This document shows positions 47,745 to 60,432 of a stretch of DNA of 64,000 nucleotides, in pieces; the first letter of the stretch is position 1, and each line of letters starts with the position of its first letter. The stretch lies in the NCBI GenBank assembly GCA_902729315.2, contig LR746281.1, positions 191,001-255,000 on the forward strand, in the 5' to 3' direction. The notes under the pieces were generated by a model. It was not told the DNA's origin. It worked only from the letters and a program-made list of their open reading frames with translations, and searched no databases. The stretch comes from Spirodela intermedia (Eukaryota > Streptophyta > Magnoliopsida > Alismatales > Araceae). A program made the position numbers and the translations under genes.

Positions 47745-48195
47745 ATGAGACGAAGAAATTTTAGCAGCAAGACTCCCTGTTCCAGAGAGTGGAACCAGAA
47801 CGATAACTCATAAAGCCTCAAACCTCAAACCAAACACGAAGCAGAAAGCAAGAGGTAACAGAAACCGCGAGGACCAAAAAAATGCAGCCGCTGTCGCACA
47901 ACATGTTAGCAGGACTAACCACCTGATAGAAGTCTCCAAATGATCGCACCCGCCGAGGACCTTGGCAAGGGTCTGAATATAGCAGTCGATCATCTGCTGC
48001 TTGGTGGCACCCTCCCCGCCGGGCTTGTCCATGACGATCAGCCAGTGCTCGTAGTCACACCCGGGGGAACAGCGGTGCCGTCTCGGTGGGTGGCCGATCG
48101 CTGTAGCCGGAGACAGAACCCGAGTTCAACGGAGAGTAAAGTGCTTGCAGGTCCGACTCACCGCCACTAGGGGTTGAGGTGGTGCTCATCTCAGG
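47745..48195 (-). pseudogene. Truncated MORF fragment (start of copy B)
   Basis: Matches intron 1 and parts of exon 1 of the MORF gene. Exon 1 pieces encode [20 protein letters not shown] and SDRPPTETAPLFP. The transit-peptide part with the original start codon is deleted (about 350 bases), one extra G near 48065 shifts the frame, and exons 2-4 are missing. It begins about 35 bases after the CESA4 fragment ends. Confidence 0.9.
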
Positions 48196-48370
48196 GACAT
48201 AACCGGAAGATATTTGGTGAGCCGTCACTGGGCTTCCCCAAAGGCCCATTAGAGTAATCAATCAACCGCGATGGACGCTCAGAACCCGTATTCGGCAATC
48301 AAAGCCCAAACGTGTCGGCCCAGTAAGAGTAGCCCAGTTCGTCGCGACCAGGGCCTTGCCAAGCCTGAAT

Positions 48371-48735
48371 ATCCGGATGTCGCATGGCCAGCCACAGCCG
48401 CGAAGTACACAGAGAGATAGAGAGAGACGTGGGGGATCAGGAGCTGGCCACGTGTCAACGCGAGGGACTTTTGGACTGTGGGTGAACCAGTGTGGGCCCC
48501 TTTTTGCTTCACGATGGGCCTGATTTTAAGGCCCAAACCCACACGCACCAGGAATTTGGGCCGGGGCTCAGGCGGCCTGTTGACAAGGACGTGGTCCTAC
48601 GACTTCTACCCCCTAGGCCCAAAAAAGATCCAACTCTCGGAGCGGCACGGCGACCAGCTCCAGAGTCAGGTTTGAGGGAAGATACTACCAGATGAACCAG
48701 CTGCTTGATAAAGATACAAGGGCAGTACAAAGTCT
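48371..48735. other. Segment present only in copy B
   Basis: About 350 bases between GCCTGAATATCCGGAT and AAGTCTGGTTCCAGCC have no counterpart in copy A, where the two flanks are adjacent (about 22903-22915). It holds several GGCCCA/GGGCCC words. Either a deletion in A or an insertion in B; no repeats at the edges were seen. Confidence 0.65.
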
Positions 48736-48903
48736 GGTTCCAGCCACATTTATTGAAGTGCTTATGAAGTCGCCCAAAGGAGTCGGCTACTGCCTCGGCC
48801 TGGAGACCATGTGCTCGGACAGCTGCAGGAAAAAGTCAACCCCAGTAAACCCAAGGAAATAGTTATTAACTATATATTTTCTGCCATCTTACGATTAACG
48901 TTG

Positions 48904-49842
48904 TTAAGCTGGAGTGATGAAAGAAAGGCCGTTGACCTGCTCGCTGTATGGCAAGTACTTGCCATCGAATGTGACAACCACACGGTCTTTCCCGTCGACC
49001 CCTTTGACTTTATCGACCGAGCAGAAGAAGTCAATGGCCGACATTCTGAAGGAAAAAACAATTGCCGGTCAAACACATAAGAATAAAAGAAAGAGGAGAG
49101 GTAGATCCACTGAACTCGGTAAAGTCACATGGAGCAATGGGTGATTTTCTCTTATTAAGTGTATGCATGTGAATATATAGATATCCCTTGATTCGTAGGA
49201 TTATTGAGAGGTTCAGATATGAATAGGTCAACCAGAGGGACGACACAAAGGATCCGACCGAACTCACGGATCTATTGACCACACCGTGGTCAACTCATGG
49301 CCATGGAATGGTCAAGAAATCTGCATGGGCAGTCCTCACTGCCACTGCATGCAGGGAGAAGCACCAGCAGGGGACAGAAGCTTATAGATTAGAGAATGAT
49401 AGGAGGAAGAGGAGGGCGACCAGATAGAGAAAGAAATTATCCAGGGAGAGTCCCCATGCAACCACTGCTACCGATTTTGGAAAGAAAAACAAGATAAAAT
49501 ATACGCGGAATGAACACCAAAGAGGAAATTTTGAGGTTGGCCTGATTCCAAAATAGGACCTAATTAGCCCCCCAAAACCCCCATTTGAGCCCTAATTGAG
49601 GATTATGATCGGCTTGTCTACATGTTGAGAAATAAGAAGTCAACCAAGCTTCCACTAGCCTGATTCCCATCAGAAGAAACCGTAATCAGTGGCCTGTCAT
49701 GTAACCTCGGGCAATATAAATCAGGGGAGATTCAGGAGAAGACTCAGCCCGGGCTTTCAATCTGTGCTAAAAATGGGACTTGGGCATCGCTTGGGAGAAA
49801 ATATCTACCCACATTTGCATGTTCCGAATAAAAACATATGGT

Positions 49843-49877
<35 letters not shown>

Positions 49878-50916
49878 TTATAGGGATCAGGAGGGAAATA
49901 AATGGGGACTAGGGCTCTTAAAATGATGCATAGGATTCGAATGTAATGTTGCATAATCTATTCAACAACCCGTCGTTTGACCAAATGAAATGAACAAACT
50001 GGAGCTGGAGGAATTCAGAAGAGACCTCAGCCCGGGCTCTCAATCTGATCTAAGAATGAAGTATCCACTGCCTACAGTGAATAATACATCAAATATATAT
50101 AATGGGCAAACTGGAAATAATGGGAGTAGGACTCCAAGTCATGAATAGGATTTTCTAAAGTAATGTTAGTACGAATTATTTTGACCAAATAGGCAAACTG
50201 GATCATGCGCGTCATCATCATCGACTTTCAGCTGCATTCGACAGCAGATGCTTGACCTTAGAATCAGCTGAATACGTTGATGCTCATGCGACGAAGAAGG
50301 GGAGGGCAAAGTAGCTTACATGCCGTCGCCAAACTCTTCGTTGATGATTTCCTTGATGCTCTCCCCAAAGTGCATCACGGCCTCGTTCAGTCTGCAAGAA
50401 AAAGGAACGTGATTCCGTGGCGTCAAGATAAGTCTCTCAGCATGACGATTGAAAAATATGAATCACGCAAACGATTTTCGTAGCATCGATCTGAGAATTC
50501 GAGTTTACGGTTCGAAATTTCCGGAGAAAACCGAGTAAAGGGTCCGGGAAGAGATGAACAGGACGAGAATCAGATAATCAACAGTAGGGATGGAGGGGGA
50601 GAAGAAAGGGAAGATGCTTGAGGCACAACCTGTAAACGGACGGCTCCTGGATGAGATTGGGGTCGTAGGAACGCATGGGCGGTCTCATCATCTCCTCCAA
50701 CATCTCGTCGGTGAGCTGCGGCAGCGCCGCCTTCAGCGCAGGTGCGGACCCGGGCTTCAGCTGGGCCTGCCGCCGCAGCAGCTGGGCCGCGTACACGTTC
50801 GTGAGGCCCGTCTCCGCCGCTATCTGCCCGTACGTCTTCCCCGACAGACGCTTCACCGCCATGATCGCTCCCACCAAGTTCGCCTTGGTGCGGCTCCCTT
50901 CCCCTAGCGCCTCCAT
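48904..50916 (-). CDS. CYN: Cyanase (cyanate hydratase), copy B
   Basis: Three exons, 50630-50916, 50320-50391 and 48904-49045, phases 2 and 2, giving 501 bases (166 residues, close to Arabidopsis CYN at 168). It converts cyanate and bicarbonate to ammonia and carbon dioxide and detoxifies cyanate. The N-terminal part (1-85) holds [20 protein letters not shown] and LLRRQAQLK; the C-terminal catalytic domain holds [40 protein letters not shown] and [14 protein letters not shown]. Arg96, Glu99 and Ser122, the active-site triad known from the E. coli enzyme, fall at exactly the same numbers. ATG 50916 was chosen because the codon four positions upstream is TTG. Intron 2 (about 1.27 kb) carries the empty site of the copy A gypsy element. 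Confidence 0.96.
49845..49875. repeat. (AT)n microsatellite in cyanase B intron 2
   Basis: About 30 bases of AT dinucleotides; copy A has only a short TATATA at the matching place (about 36034). Confidence 0.95.
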
Positions 50917-51227
50917 TGCGGCGGTCAACGGCGCAGGAACTGCGGATCAAAACCGGAAGGGATAAACCAGGCCACGGTTCAGCCCATCGGGACAAACGTG
51001 GCAGATTTCGTCAACGTGACGTAATCAATCATCGACGATGAAGACCGGTCAAACTCCTAGCGACGGCGGTGGACTCAGATACTCCTCCCTTTTCCACTCT
51101 CCGTGAGATAACCAAAAGAAAATCTTACTGCGTAGACCACAGGCTATGACTATAACAGAGAGTTGCCGAGCAGCAGAGACGTGGGAGAGAGCACAAGAAG
51201 AGAGAGAGAGAGAGAGAGAGTCCATCA

Positions 51228-54123
51228 TCAACCAGCGGGCTCTCCGTTCTTGCACTCGTTCAAGATCACCAGGCCTCGATCTCCCGCGAGGACGCCGGCG
51301 GACTCGGAGGTCTCCGCCCGGTACTCGTAGAACTTGCAGACGATGAGGAAGAAGATGAAGTTAACGCCGTTGAGGACGGCGAAGAAGGCGTAGTAGTAGT
51401 CCAGGCGGGAGGCGTTGAGGTTGTTGAGGATCCACCCCCGGTGGCCGTTCCGCCGGGTGAGGCTCGCCATGCTGGAGAGGAGGATGCTGCTGAGGAAGCT
51501 CCCTACGCCGATAGTGGTCAAGGCGTAGGAGGTCCCCAGGCTCTTCATGCTCTCTGGGGCCTGGTCGTAGAAGAACTCTATCTTCGCCACCTCCAGGATG
51601 GCGTCGGCGACCCCCATGAGGACGAACTGAGGCAGGAGGACGAAGATGGTGAGGGGAACCTGGCCGCCGGTCTCCACCACGCCGCTGGCCCTCGCGACCG
51701 CCAGCCTCCTGCGCTCTGTCAGTGAGGCCACGGCCATGATGATGATGTGCAGGACGAAGCCGACGCCGATTCTCTGCAGGAGGGAGATCCCCCTAGGGTT
51801 CCCGGTCCACCGCCGCATGATCGCGACGAAGTAGCGGTCGTAGAGGGCGACAGAGACGAGCATGGACAGGGTAACAAAGACCGTCAGGCTGGCGGCGGGG
51901 ATCTTGAAGTGCGGCCCCATTCTCCTGTCAAGCGTCACGCCCTGCTTGATGAAGAGGGTGTTTACCTGCGCCAGCATGATGCTGGGTATGAACGTCGCGA
52001 ACAGAATTGGGATCATCCGGAGGATCTGCTTCGTCTCCTCCACCTGCGTCACTGTGGACAGAGACCACACCGACGTAGACCCCGTCCTCACCGCGGCTTT
52101 GTTCAACAGCCTAACCAATAACCAGCAACCAGGAGATGGTTCTTTTAAACGGTGGATCAGATTTCGCAGAGATGGGAACACTGAGATGATGCTACCGACC
52201 TGAGTGAAGGGGTAGAGTCGATTCGGAACCTGGCCTTCTTGGCGTACGTCTCCCCGTCGAGCTCGTGGAGTTCCTTTGGGTCGTCGGGGAGGCGCACTCT
52301 GGACTTCCTCACGGCGGCCACGATGACCCTTGTCATCCTCGTGAACGGGCTCCCCGCAGGGATCTTGTGCCTGTAGAACGGGGTGCCGGCGAGGAAGATG
52401 ACGATGGAGATGGCGAGGCCCACCGTGGGAAGGGTGTAGCCCACGGTCCAGCCGACATTGTCCTGAATGTAGACGAGGACGGAGTTTGCGAAGAGGGTGC
52501 CGATGAAGATGCTGAACATCCACCAGTTGAAGAAGGAGAGCTTATGGGACTTCTCCTTGGGGTCGAATTCGTCGAACTGGTCGGCACCGATGGTCGAGAT
52601 ATTCGGCTTCGTGCCGCCGGTGCCCACCGCCAGCAAATAGAGCGCGAAGAAGAAGAACCCTAGCTGCAGCGTGGAGGTCTTCTCGCAGCCGCTGGGGTCT
52701 GCGATGTTGCTGCAGACTGGCGGCTTCAGCGCGGGGAGGGACACAGCCAGGACCAGCAAGCACATTCCCTGTAGTCGTCAACGTCAAAGTGGGAAGCCTC
52801 GTCAACCACCACCAAGCTTTGGTCATGTTAGGAGGGAGAAATTTTGACCATGGGCCCCTCTCTCTCTCTCCCCCTCGCTCTCTCTCGCTCTCTCTGTCTC
52901 TGTGTTGCTGTGTACATAGCTGTGTTTCTACGTCTACGACAGCTAGTTGGAGTAGGGCCAGTAAGTTAACAAGTGGCAGTGGGATGGGGGAGAATGATAA
53001 GGTTGGACCAGGTCAAGCCCTCTTATGGCAGGACATGGACGACTCATAGCGTTATTCTTCTACAGTCTCCTTTCACCCGAGGACCTGTGCGGTGATTCCA
53101 TTCTCTTTTCCGCGCGAATCATCGGTGAATGGTCCCCTTACTGTAAATAACCTCACAGTCTCTCCATTAAGTAGACCAGACGAGAGAGAGAGAGAGAGGA
53201 GCGAATTATCGGGGAAGGAAGGAAATTTACCGAGAGGTAGATGATGGAGGAGACGATGAAGGTCCAGTAGCGGCCGAGGTGGGCGTCTGCAACGTAAGCG
53301 CCAAGGATGGGAGTCATCCAGACGGTGCCGACCCAGTTTGTGACGTTGTTGGAGGAGGAGACGGTGCCCATGTGGAGCTTCGTGCTGAGGTAGATGACGA
53401 GGTTGGTCGAGACCCCGTAGTAGGCCATTCTCTCGAACACCTCATACACTGCACCAGAAGGACGTCACGAGTTATAAATGCTGTTCTTCGTCAGGCGGTG
53501 GGCTTCTCCGTAAGTGCGAGCTACGCGGTCTCTGCGTAGCTTCCGGGCGCGACATCAATGGTTTGCAGAAACACAGCAAACGGAGGATGGAAGTAATTTC
53601 CATGAGAGTTTGCTCTGGAAAATGAACGATCCCGAGAGAGGCCAATCCTCGGGGTTCCTGGCCTCCCGAGGAAGGCGATGCTTCTCAGTGAGACCTGCTC
53701 ACGACGAGTCTCTTCTGAGAGAGGGGGAGAGAGAGAGAGAGAGAGGGAGAGAGAGAGAGAGGGAGAGATGCCTTCCCCCGATAACATATCCGTCGCATGG
53801 AGACTATAATAGTCAAGGAAGACGACAGAAAACGACACATTCGGCGATGGAAACCGGAAAAGATTCGGCCAAATGATGAAGTATGGAAGAGTCGGGGAAG
53901 ACTGTGAAGGTAAGAGCTTTGTACAGTCTGTGAGACAGATTGAGGGTGGAGAATGAAGGAGATTCCAGGGGGCCGAGCCCTCGTTTCTGTAGGACGCTGG
54001 TATGAAGACAAGAGGCAACTCTGTTTGAGCATGGATCAGATCCTTTCTCTGTTTGAATTGCGATAACAAGAAAGAGAAGATGCCACGGCAGAACCACACC
54101 GGGAGACCCCAACATACAGAGAG

Positions 54124-54163
<40 letters not shown>

Positions 54164-54385
54164 TTCCTCTCCAGAACAAGACCTGATGGGAATCAAATCC
54201 CAGTTAAGATTTTGGGTCAGGGGCGGGAGGAGGGAGAAGTCGGCCGATTCAGTGAGTCACCTACCTACGACGAAAGAACAGGCAGTCCATCCCCCGCTCT
54301 TGGATCTGCGAGCTGGATTTCCGCGCAGGTCCACTGAGCCGTCCTTGGTGTACTCCTCCCTCCCCGTCTCCAAGCTCTCCGTCAT
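51228..54385 (-). CDS. NPF (NRT1/PTR) transporter, copy B
   Basis: Four exons with the same phases and lengths as copy A: 54265-54385, 53231-53448, 52200-52768 and 51228-52110, giving 596 residues. Same motifs (ExxER in VYEVFERM, GTGGTKPNISTIGADQF). It starts MTESLETG where copy A has MAESLETG. Differences to copy A cluster in a few patches, for example FSSVIYLS versus VSSIIYLS, KASRLQLGI versus KTSTLQLGF, and AMTTLGVGNF versus ALTTIGVGSF; most conserved core motifs are the same. It lies about 310 bases upstream of the cyanase start on the same strand. Both copies appear functional. Confidence 0.93.
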
Positions 54386-54544
54386 GGCTTCTTCTCTGCG
54401 GCGAAGCACCTCTGGTAGTGAGTGCCCGCCCAGGTTCCTCGGTCGGCTCTTATAGAATCCCAACCCCCGGGGTCCTCCCTCGTCATACTAACGCAAGATA
54501 CTTTGGTCATTTTCTCCCGTAGCCAAGTATGCCCGATTTACACC

Positions 54545-54800
54545 GTCAACGTCCTTACGCCGTATACAACGGTCAATGGTCAACTAATCGTCTAGTAACA
54601 CGTGTACCGAGTAAAATGCGTACAAGGTCAACGGTCGGTGCACCTCCGAAACGGGGGGGAGGGAGAGAGAAAGGCTGGGTTGAGTCCATTTTTCTTCCGG
54701 GACATTATCTCGAAAACCAGATTTGAAAAGACCGAGCCTCGCTGGATCGGGGCCCCGGAGACTGTTGATAATTTAACCTCTTGTGAACGGAGTAGTTGAC
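54545..54800. promoter_or_regulatory. W-box cluster upstream of NPF-B
   Basis: TTGAC cores on the minus strand at 54545-54549, 54572-54576, 54579-54583 and 54627-54631, and on the plus strand at 54796-54800. They lie 160-415 bases upstream of the start codon, a denser cluster than in copy A. Confidence 0.4.
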
Positions 54801-56190
54801 TGCGACGGAGGTGTGCTGACGTGGTCACGGGCGGCTTTGCCAAGATAAACGTGCCGAGAAAGATCGCGGTCTCAGGAAAATACAACGAATTAATTAGGAG
54901 GAAGGGGTGCGGCCCGGGAGAGCCCGAACCCCGCTGCGCCGACCACCGTGCTCGGGCCCGAGCTCTCGTGGGTCTGACCCAAAGATCGTCTTGCTTGTTC
55001 GGGCATTCTCATCTGCCTGGTATTACCCGTCAAAAACGATTGGAGAGAGACAGGTCGATAGAGAGAGAGAGAGAGAGATTAGAAAATCGATCTCCCCCTC
55101 CTGTCCCTAAGGTTCTAACATCGTTGACTTGTGACTTGTCCCTCTCCCACCACGTGGATGAACGAGTAGTACTCGTGGCCGACGATGTGCCGTCTCTCGG
55201 CCACCTGCACCTCGTTTATTATGCGTTTCCGAAATTTCCGGCGGCCCCGTTTCTTTCTTTGACTATTTGCGGCTGTTTATCAGCGTTTGCGTCTCATCAC
55301 GTAATCGTCATTGGCCACCCGAGATCGGTTGAAGTGGGCATAATCGATGTTTGACTTCGCTAAGGGCACCACCCTCGACGGACGCGATCCAAGGGCTTCC
55401 AGAGGAAGAGGGAGAGCCACAGGGCGCAGATAGACTGTCCGGGTGGGACCTTTCGAGGTAGTTCCGTGGAGACAGCATCTCGCAGTGATCAGGGTTCCGG
55501 CGACGCGACGAAATATGTTCCCGTCTGTCAACGTCGGCAACAAGGCCAGTAGTTAGGCAGTCCATGCTGGGAGAAGTCACGTCAAAGAATTGAAGAGTTT
55601 GATTCGGTAATCTATTCGGGTTTACACCCTGTGGGAAAAGGCAATCGAGAATTTCGGCAATACCAACACAACTTAGGCGGTGATTTGCCGCCGCCGATTC
55701 TATTCCTCTGCACTGCGCCCGTAGCAAGGGCGATGGACCGGCCAACCACGGAAGAAGACGACCGTGGCGGAGAGGACGAGAAGCTTTTCGACCGATTCAG
55801 GACGGCGTTTCTGGGTTTGGTGAGGAAGATTCCGATTCGTAAATCTCACCGTTCGAAAAAGAGGCTGAGAGAGATGCCCCGATCGTCATCTTCTTCGCAC
55901 AAGCATCAAAGCTCGAGCTTTCGGTCATCCAAGAGCGTCTGCTTTCTCCTGTCTTGGAACCCGCCTCCCCGGGATGCTCCCTCTCTCTCTCTATCTATCT
56001 CTAGAGCGCTCTATCTTTCACGGCCAGACATTGTCAATCCTACGTCTCCCTCTACGAAAGAATACGCCGTCTTGCGGCGGCGGTGGCGGTTGGTGGGGAC
56101 GCCTAATCGACGTCGTCCCGCACGAGGAGATCGGCGGCTGCCTCTTGAATTTGGGATGGAAAAGGGGCATTTTAATTTATTCGGGCCTGG
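54801..56190. other. Spacer between NPF-B and CESA4
   Basis: Matches 46188-47415 in copy A. GA tract at 55061-55078. It is the 3' flank of CESA4 and the far upstream region of NPF-B. No gene supported. Confidence 0.55.
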
Positions 56191-59100
56191 TCAGCACTCG
56201 ACTCCGCATTGCTTGAGAATTGGGCCCTGCTGCTTGGGGAGGAAGGGGTCGATCCGGACCCACACCAGAGAGAGGACGGAGGCGAGGAGGATGGACCAGA
56301 GCACCACCACCGTCGGTGTTCGGTTCTGCCTTCCAAGGAGGCCCTTGAGGAAGGGATAGAGGTGGACGATGACCCAGGAGGCGAAGAAGAGCTTCCCGAA
56401 GAGCGGCCCCCAGGAGGAGTAGCCGTTATTGACGGCCTCCGACAGGCCGGCGGCGAGGCCGATGATGTTGAGGATGAGGAGGGTGGTCGGAGGGATGAGG
56501 AGGGTGCTCCACTTCAGGAGGTAGAGCTCGCCAAAATCGGAGTCGTCGGTGGCCTTCGAGGTGACGGTGAAGCTGGTGTCAACGCCGGCGAGGACCTTGA
56601 GGAGGCCCTGGAAGACGGCGAAGAGGTGGGCGGAGACGCCGCCGATGACCCAGAACTGCTCGTTCCGCCACCAGTCCTGAATGCTCACCCCACTCCACCG
56701 TAGCTCCAGCACGCCGGTGGCAACGATGCAGAGGAAGAGGGCGACGAACCAGACGCTCCCCAGACCCGTCAGCTGTGCCCCACGTGAGACGAGACAATGG
56801 AGGTGGGAGTTACTCTATTGCAAAGGAGGAGACTCACCGAGGGGATGATGAACTTTCCGGTGAGGAGGCAGACGGCGGGGACGGTGCAGTAGGCGAGGAG
56901 CGGCACGGAGGTGAAGGGGTAGACAATGGTGTTGGTGTAAGCGAGCCTCTCGAGCCACTTGAGCCTGCCGCCGTAGCCGTACCAGAGAGGGCAGTGGCAG
57001 CTGAGGAAAATCTCGACTGAGCCCAGCGCCCATCGCAGGACCTGGTGCAGACGGTCGGAGAGGTTTATCGGCGCCGACCCCTTGAAGGCCGCCCTCGCCG
57101 GCATGCAGTACGCCGACTTCCAGCCTCTGCAGTGCATCTTGAACCCCGTCAAAATGTCCTCCGTCACCGAGCCGTATATCCACCCGATCTGCGGGACGAG
57201 GAGAAGAGAAGGGAAGATCAGAAAGGAGAGCGGAGGCATCGACGTGCCGCAGCCATTGAAAGGGCCCGTCACCCACCTCCTTGCCCCACTCGGTTCGCTC
57301 CTCGTAGCCGCAGCTGATGACGTGAATGGCCTCCTTGATCAGGGCCGACGAGTCTGCGCCGCCCGGTGGGATTCCTCCGCCCTCCATCAACGTCGAAGTG
57401 ATGAACGCCGGCGACTGCCCGAATTTCTTCTCGAAGCCCTTCCGCGACATGAGAGACGACCTCTCTGAGACCTCTTCCCCCTCGATCCCCTCTTCGATCT
57501 CTTCGAGATCGAGCACCAGGGCGGGGGACCCTTTCCTTCGCCGAGTCTCCTTCTCCATCTTCTTGTGTTTGTTGCCTCGAAGGAAACCGCCTCTCTCTCT
57601 ATGACTTGGCTTTGACTTCCTCGAGGCCCCGGGGCAGCAGCAGCACCACCTCCCGCAGCAGGATGCCCAGCAGTCGCAAGTCATCTTTAACCTCTTCTTG
57701 CTCGACGCCGGCGGATCATAGCCGTACAGGGCCTGCCGGTTGAAGACGCAGCCTGTTCCGACGTACACCGGCCCTTGGATCCCATCGAGGCCTCTCATGT
57801 TGATCTGCACGACAACAACACGGGTCTGTAATCAATTAAGATCGCGAAGAACCCACCTTTGAGGCCTTCGTATCACATCACAGCGGTGATGGAGGGCGTA
57901 TCCCTTACGTCGAAGAAGACGACGTTGCGGTTGGCGTATCGATCGTTGGGGTCGATGCCGTCGAACCTCTGGGGGAACTGGACGAAGCAGAGCTTCTTCC
58001 CCAGCTGGGGATCCATGAGGAAGCACATGGCCTCCTTGATGGCCTGGCTGTTGTTGATGTAATGGTCGCAGTCGAGGTTCAGCACGAAGGGGGCGTTCGT
58101 GAGGACCGCGGAGACCCTCACCTGTCACCGAGTAGCCACCCACTTACTTCATTGCTCGTGCTGTAAGACAGAGAAGAGCAGAGGACGGAGAAGTGTGGAA
58201 TGGAGGTCGTACCAGAGCGTTCATGGCCCCGGCCTTCTTGTGGTGGTGGTAGCCGGGGCGCTTCTCGCGGGAGACGTAGACCAGGCGAGGGAGCTCTGCG
58301 CCCTCCACGTCGAGAGCTCCGTGGTTCCCCAAGTAGACCTGTATCATCCCAGGGTGGTCTCTAGGGTTATTCCCCGGCCACGGTGAGCCGTCCTGCATCA
58401 CCCACCCTTCCTCCGGGACCTTCTGCGCCTTCGCCACCAGCGCGTTGATCCTCACCTTGAACTCCTCGTACTCCCGCTGCGCCGCCCATCGGGGATGTAA
58501 ACATGCGGCGGTGTGTGCGGCTCACCGGAGATGTAGATATACATGAAGCTCACCTTCATGGCGCGGCGGTCCCTGACGAAGCTGGGCTGCACCTTGTCCT
58601 TGAGGTAGTCGATCTTCTGCGAGAAGTAGAACTCGGGGGCCCTCAGCTCGATGTCGTGCTTCTTGCAGAAGGGCACCCAGAGCCGGGCGAACTCGGCGGT
58701 CTCCGACAGTGCGTCGAACAGCAGCATCGACGCGCCGTCGTCGGAGACATAGCAATTGATCTTCCCCACGGGGTAGTCCACGGCGAGGACGGAGAGGACG
58801 GTGTTAGCGGTGATGATGGGGGGCTCCTTGAGCGGGTCGACGGTGCTGACGAACACGTCGACGGCGGCCAGCCGGCTCGGCTCGCCCTCGCGATCGAAAC
58901 GCAGGGAGAGCCGATCGAGGTAGGTCTCCCGGTTGATGGGGAACCACTTGGGGAACTGATCGAGGATCCACGAGAGCGCGAACCAGATCTCGCAGACGAC
59001 GGAGACGAGCCATAGCGGGTAGGCGTCCTCTGCGGGATTGGTGACCCGGAAATGAAGGAAAAACCCGAGGACGACGAGCCGGAGGACGACGACGATTCTA

Positions 59101-60187
59101 TACGGATTGATCCTGCTCGCCGGGATTGGCACCTTCCGCCACAGCGGCTGCCGGGCTTCGGTCATTCTGCGCACGCATTAGCAATCATCAGCGCTAGCAG
59201 TCGGAAAGAGTCGGTGATATTGCTGCGTCAGTTGAAACCCTACAGTACGCGCTCTTCCTCCTTTCCCTCGTCGTCGTCGTCGTCGTCGTCCCTTCCATCC
59301 CGGTTGACCGCGCTCCCTCGTCCTCTATCTTGCCTGGCTCTCCACTTCCCCACCCTCGCCTTCCACTCTGTGTCATTGTGCGTGGCCTTATCGTCGTTGA
59401 CTTCCCTGTCCGACGCAGCAACTGTGAACGAGAGGAGATGGAAGTCAATGGTCTGAGGTTGTTTCGTAAGGTTGATGGCACGGTCGAGATCTACCCACCG
59501 CTTCCGAGCAAGGATGGGAAGGCCGGGTTCGTAGGATGCCATTGTTGTCGCCGGTGATCTTCGTTCTCCTGTTGAACAAAGCTCGACCCAGAAGCACCAG
59601 AGCGCTGCTGATTATCCTCGTGGGCCTTCGTCTGGGACTCGTCATCGAGGCCGCCGAGATCGGCGACATCGTCATCTTCATCGCCCGGTACACTCGGACA
59701 TCCTGCGAGATTTCAATATCTAATCATCAATCTAGGACCAGGTTCTTCTGCAAAATGGGTTTCTTCTTGACTGGTTGTAGAACGAAGTTATCGACGTTTC
59801 TTGTTGCTGTATGATAAACTAAAGAGAGAGGAAGAGAGAGAGAGGTGACCTTCGTGACGCTTATATCGGACCTGGCAGCGGGGACAGCTATGGTTCCCTT
59901 CGGCTCTCTCGTAATCGTAACAGGTCCGGCAGACCGGAAGCCCGCAGGCGTAGCACGCCACAAACGGCTCGCCGTCGTCTCGCAGCCCCACATGGTCTCC
60001 GCAGATCAGACACATTTTCGTGTTCGCGCTTCCGATTCTCCCCTTCAGCTGCTTTATCAACACGAAAACAGACGATGACGACATTGAGAAGAAGAAGAAG
60101 AAGAAGAAGAAGAAGAAGAAGAAGAAGAACCTCCTCGCGTCCATGCGGACGATACGGCCCGTTGCGCAGTTTGGAGGCCGCGTCCAT
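56191..60187 (-). CDS. CESA4: Cellulose synthase catalytic subunit, CESA4/IRX5 type
   Basis: Ten exons, all phases matching: 60131-60187, 59850-60048, 59499-59702, 59244-59421, 58554-59166, 58213-58476, 57909-58121, 57277-57804, 56838-57188 and 56191-56772. Total 3189 bases, 1062 residues (Arabidopsis CESA4: 1049). Plasma-membrane glucosyltransferase that makes cellulose from UDP-glucose in secondary walls with CESA7 and CESA8. N-terminal RING-type zinc finger at about 31-80 ([32 protein letters not shown]). Catalytic motifs: DDG (about 355), DCD (about 522), TED (about 761) and QVLRW (about 801). Membrane helices lie near 235-285 and from 830 to the end. The C terminus KQCGVEC is typical of the CESA4 class, the basis for the paralogue call. 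Exon 1 (19 codons) and its intron with a (TTC)n run are the least certain part. Confidence 0.93.
60086..60129. repeat. (GAA)n repeat in CESA4 intron 1
   Basis: About 14 GAA units; on the coding strand it is a (TTC)n pyrimidine run right behind the proposed donor site of exon 1. Confidence 0.95.
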
Positions 60188-60397
60188 GGAGAAGGCGGAA
60201 GAGGAACGATGATCGATCGACTTGGCTGGGCAAGATGGAGAGCAGCGGTAGCAGCCTCTTATCAGAGAGGCGTTGAGAGCTCGCTCACCAACTGTGAGTT
60301 GGGAGGTCGCCGGTTGATTGGAGGAGAAGCCATCCCGGTCCCCACCTGAGACAAGGGTCGGCGGCGAGGCAAGGTCTAGCCCTCGCTTGGACTCCAA

Positions 60398-60432
<35 letters not shown>

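Larger units (their letters stand above)
47745..56490. repeat. Tandem segmental duplication, copy B
   Basis: Holds truncated MORF, intact cyanase, NPF-B and the start of the shared CESA4 segment. The offset to copy A is exactly 8770 bases, without a single indel, from 41863/50633 to 43998/52768. It drops to 8642 across NPF exon 2 and 8633 at exon 1. Confidence 0.85.
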
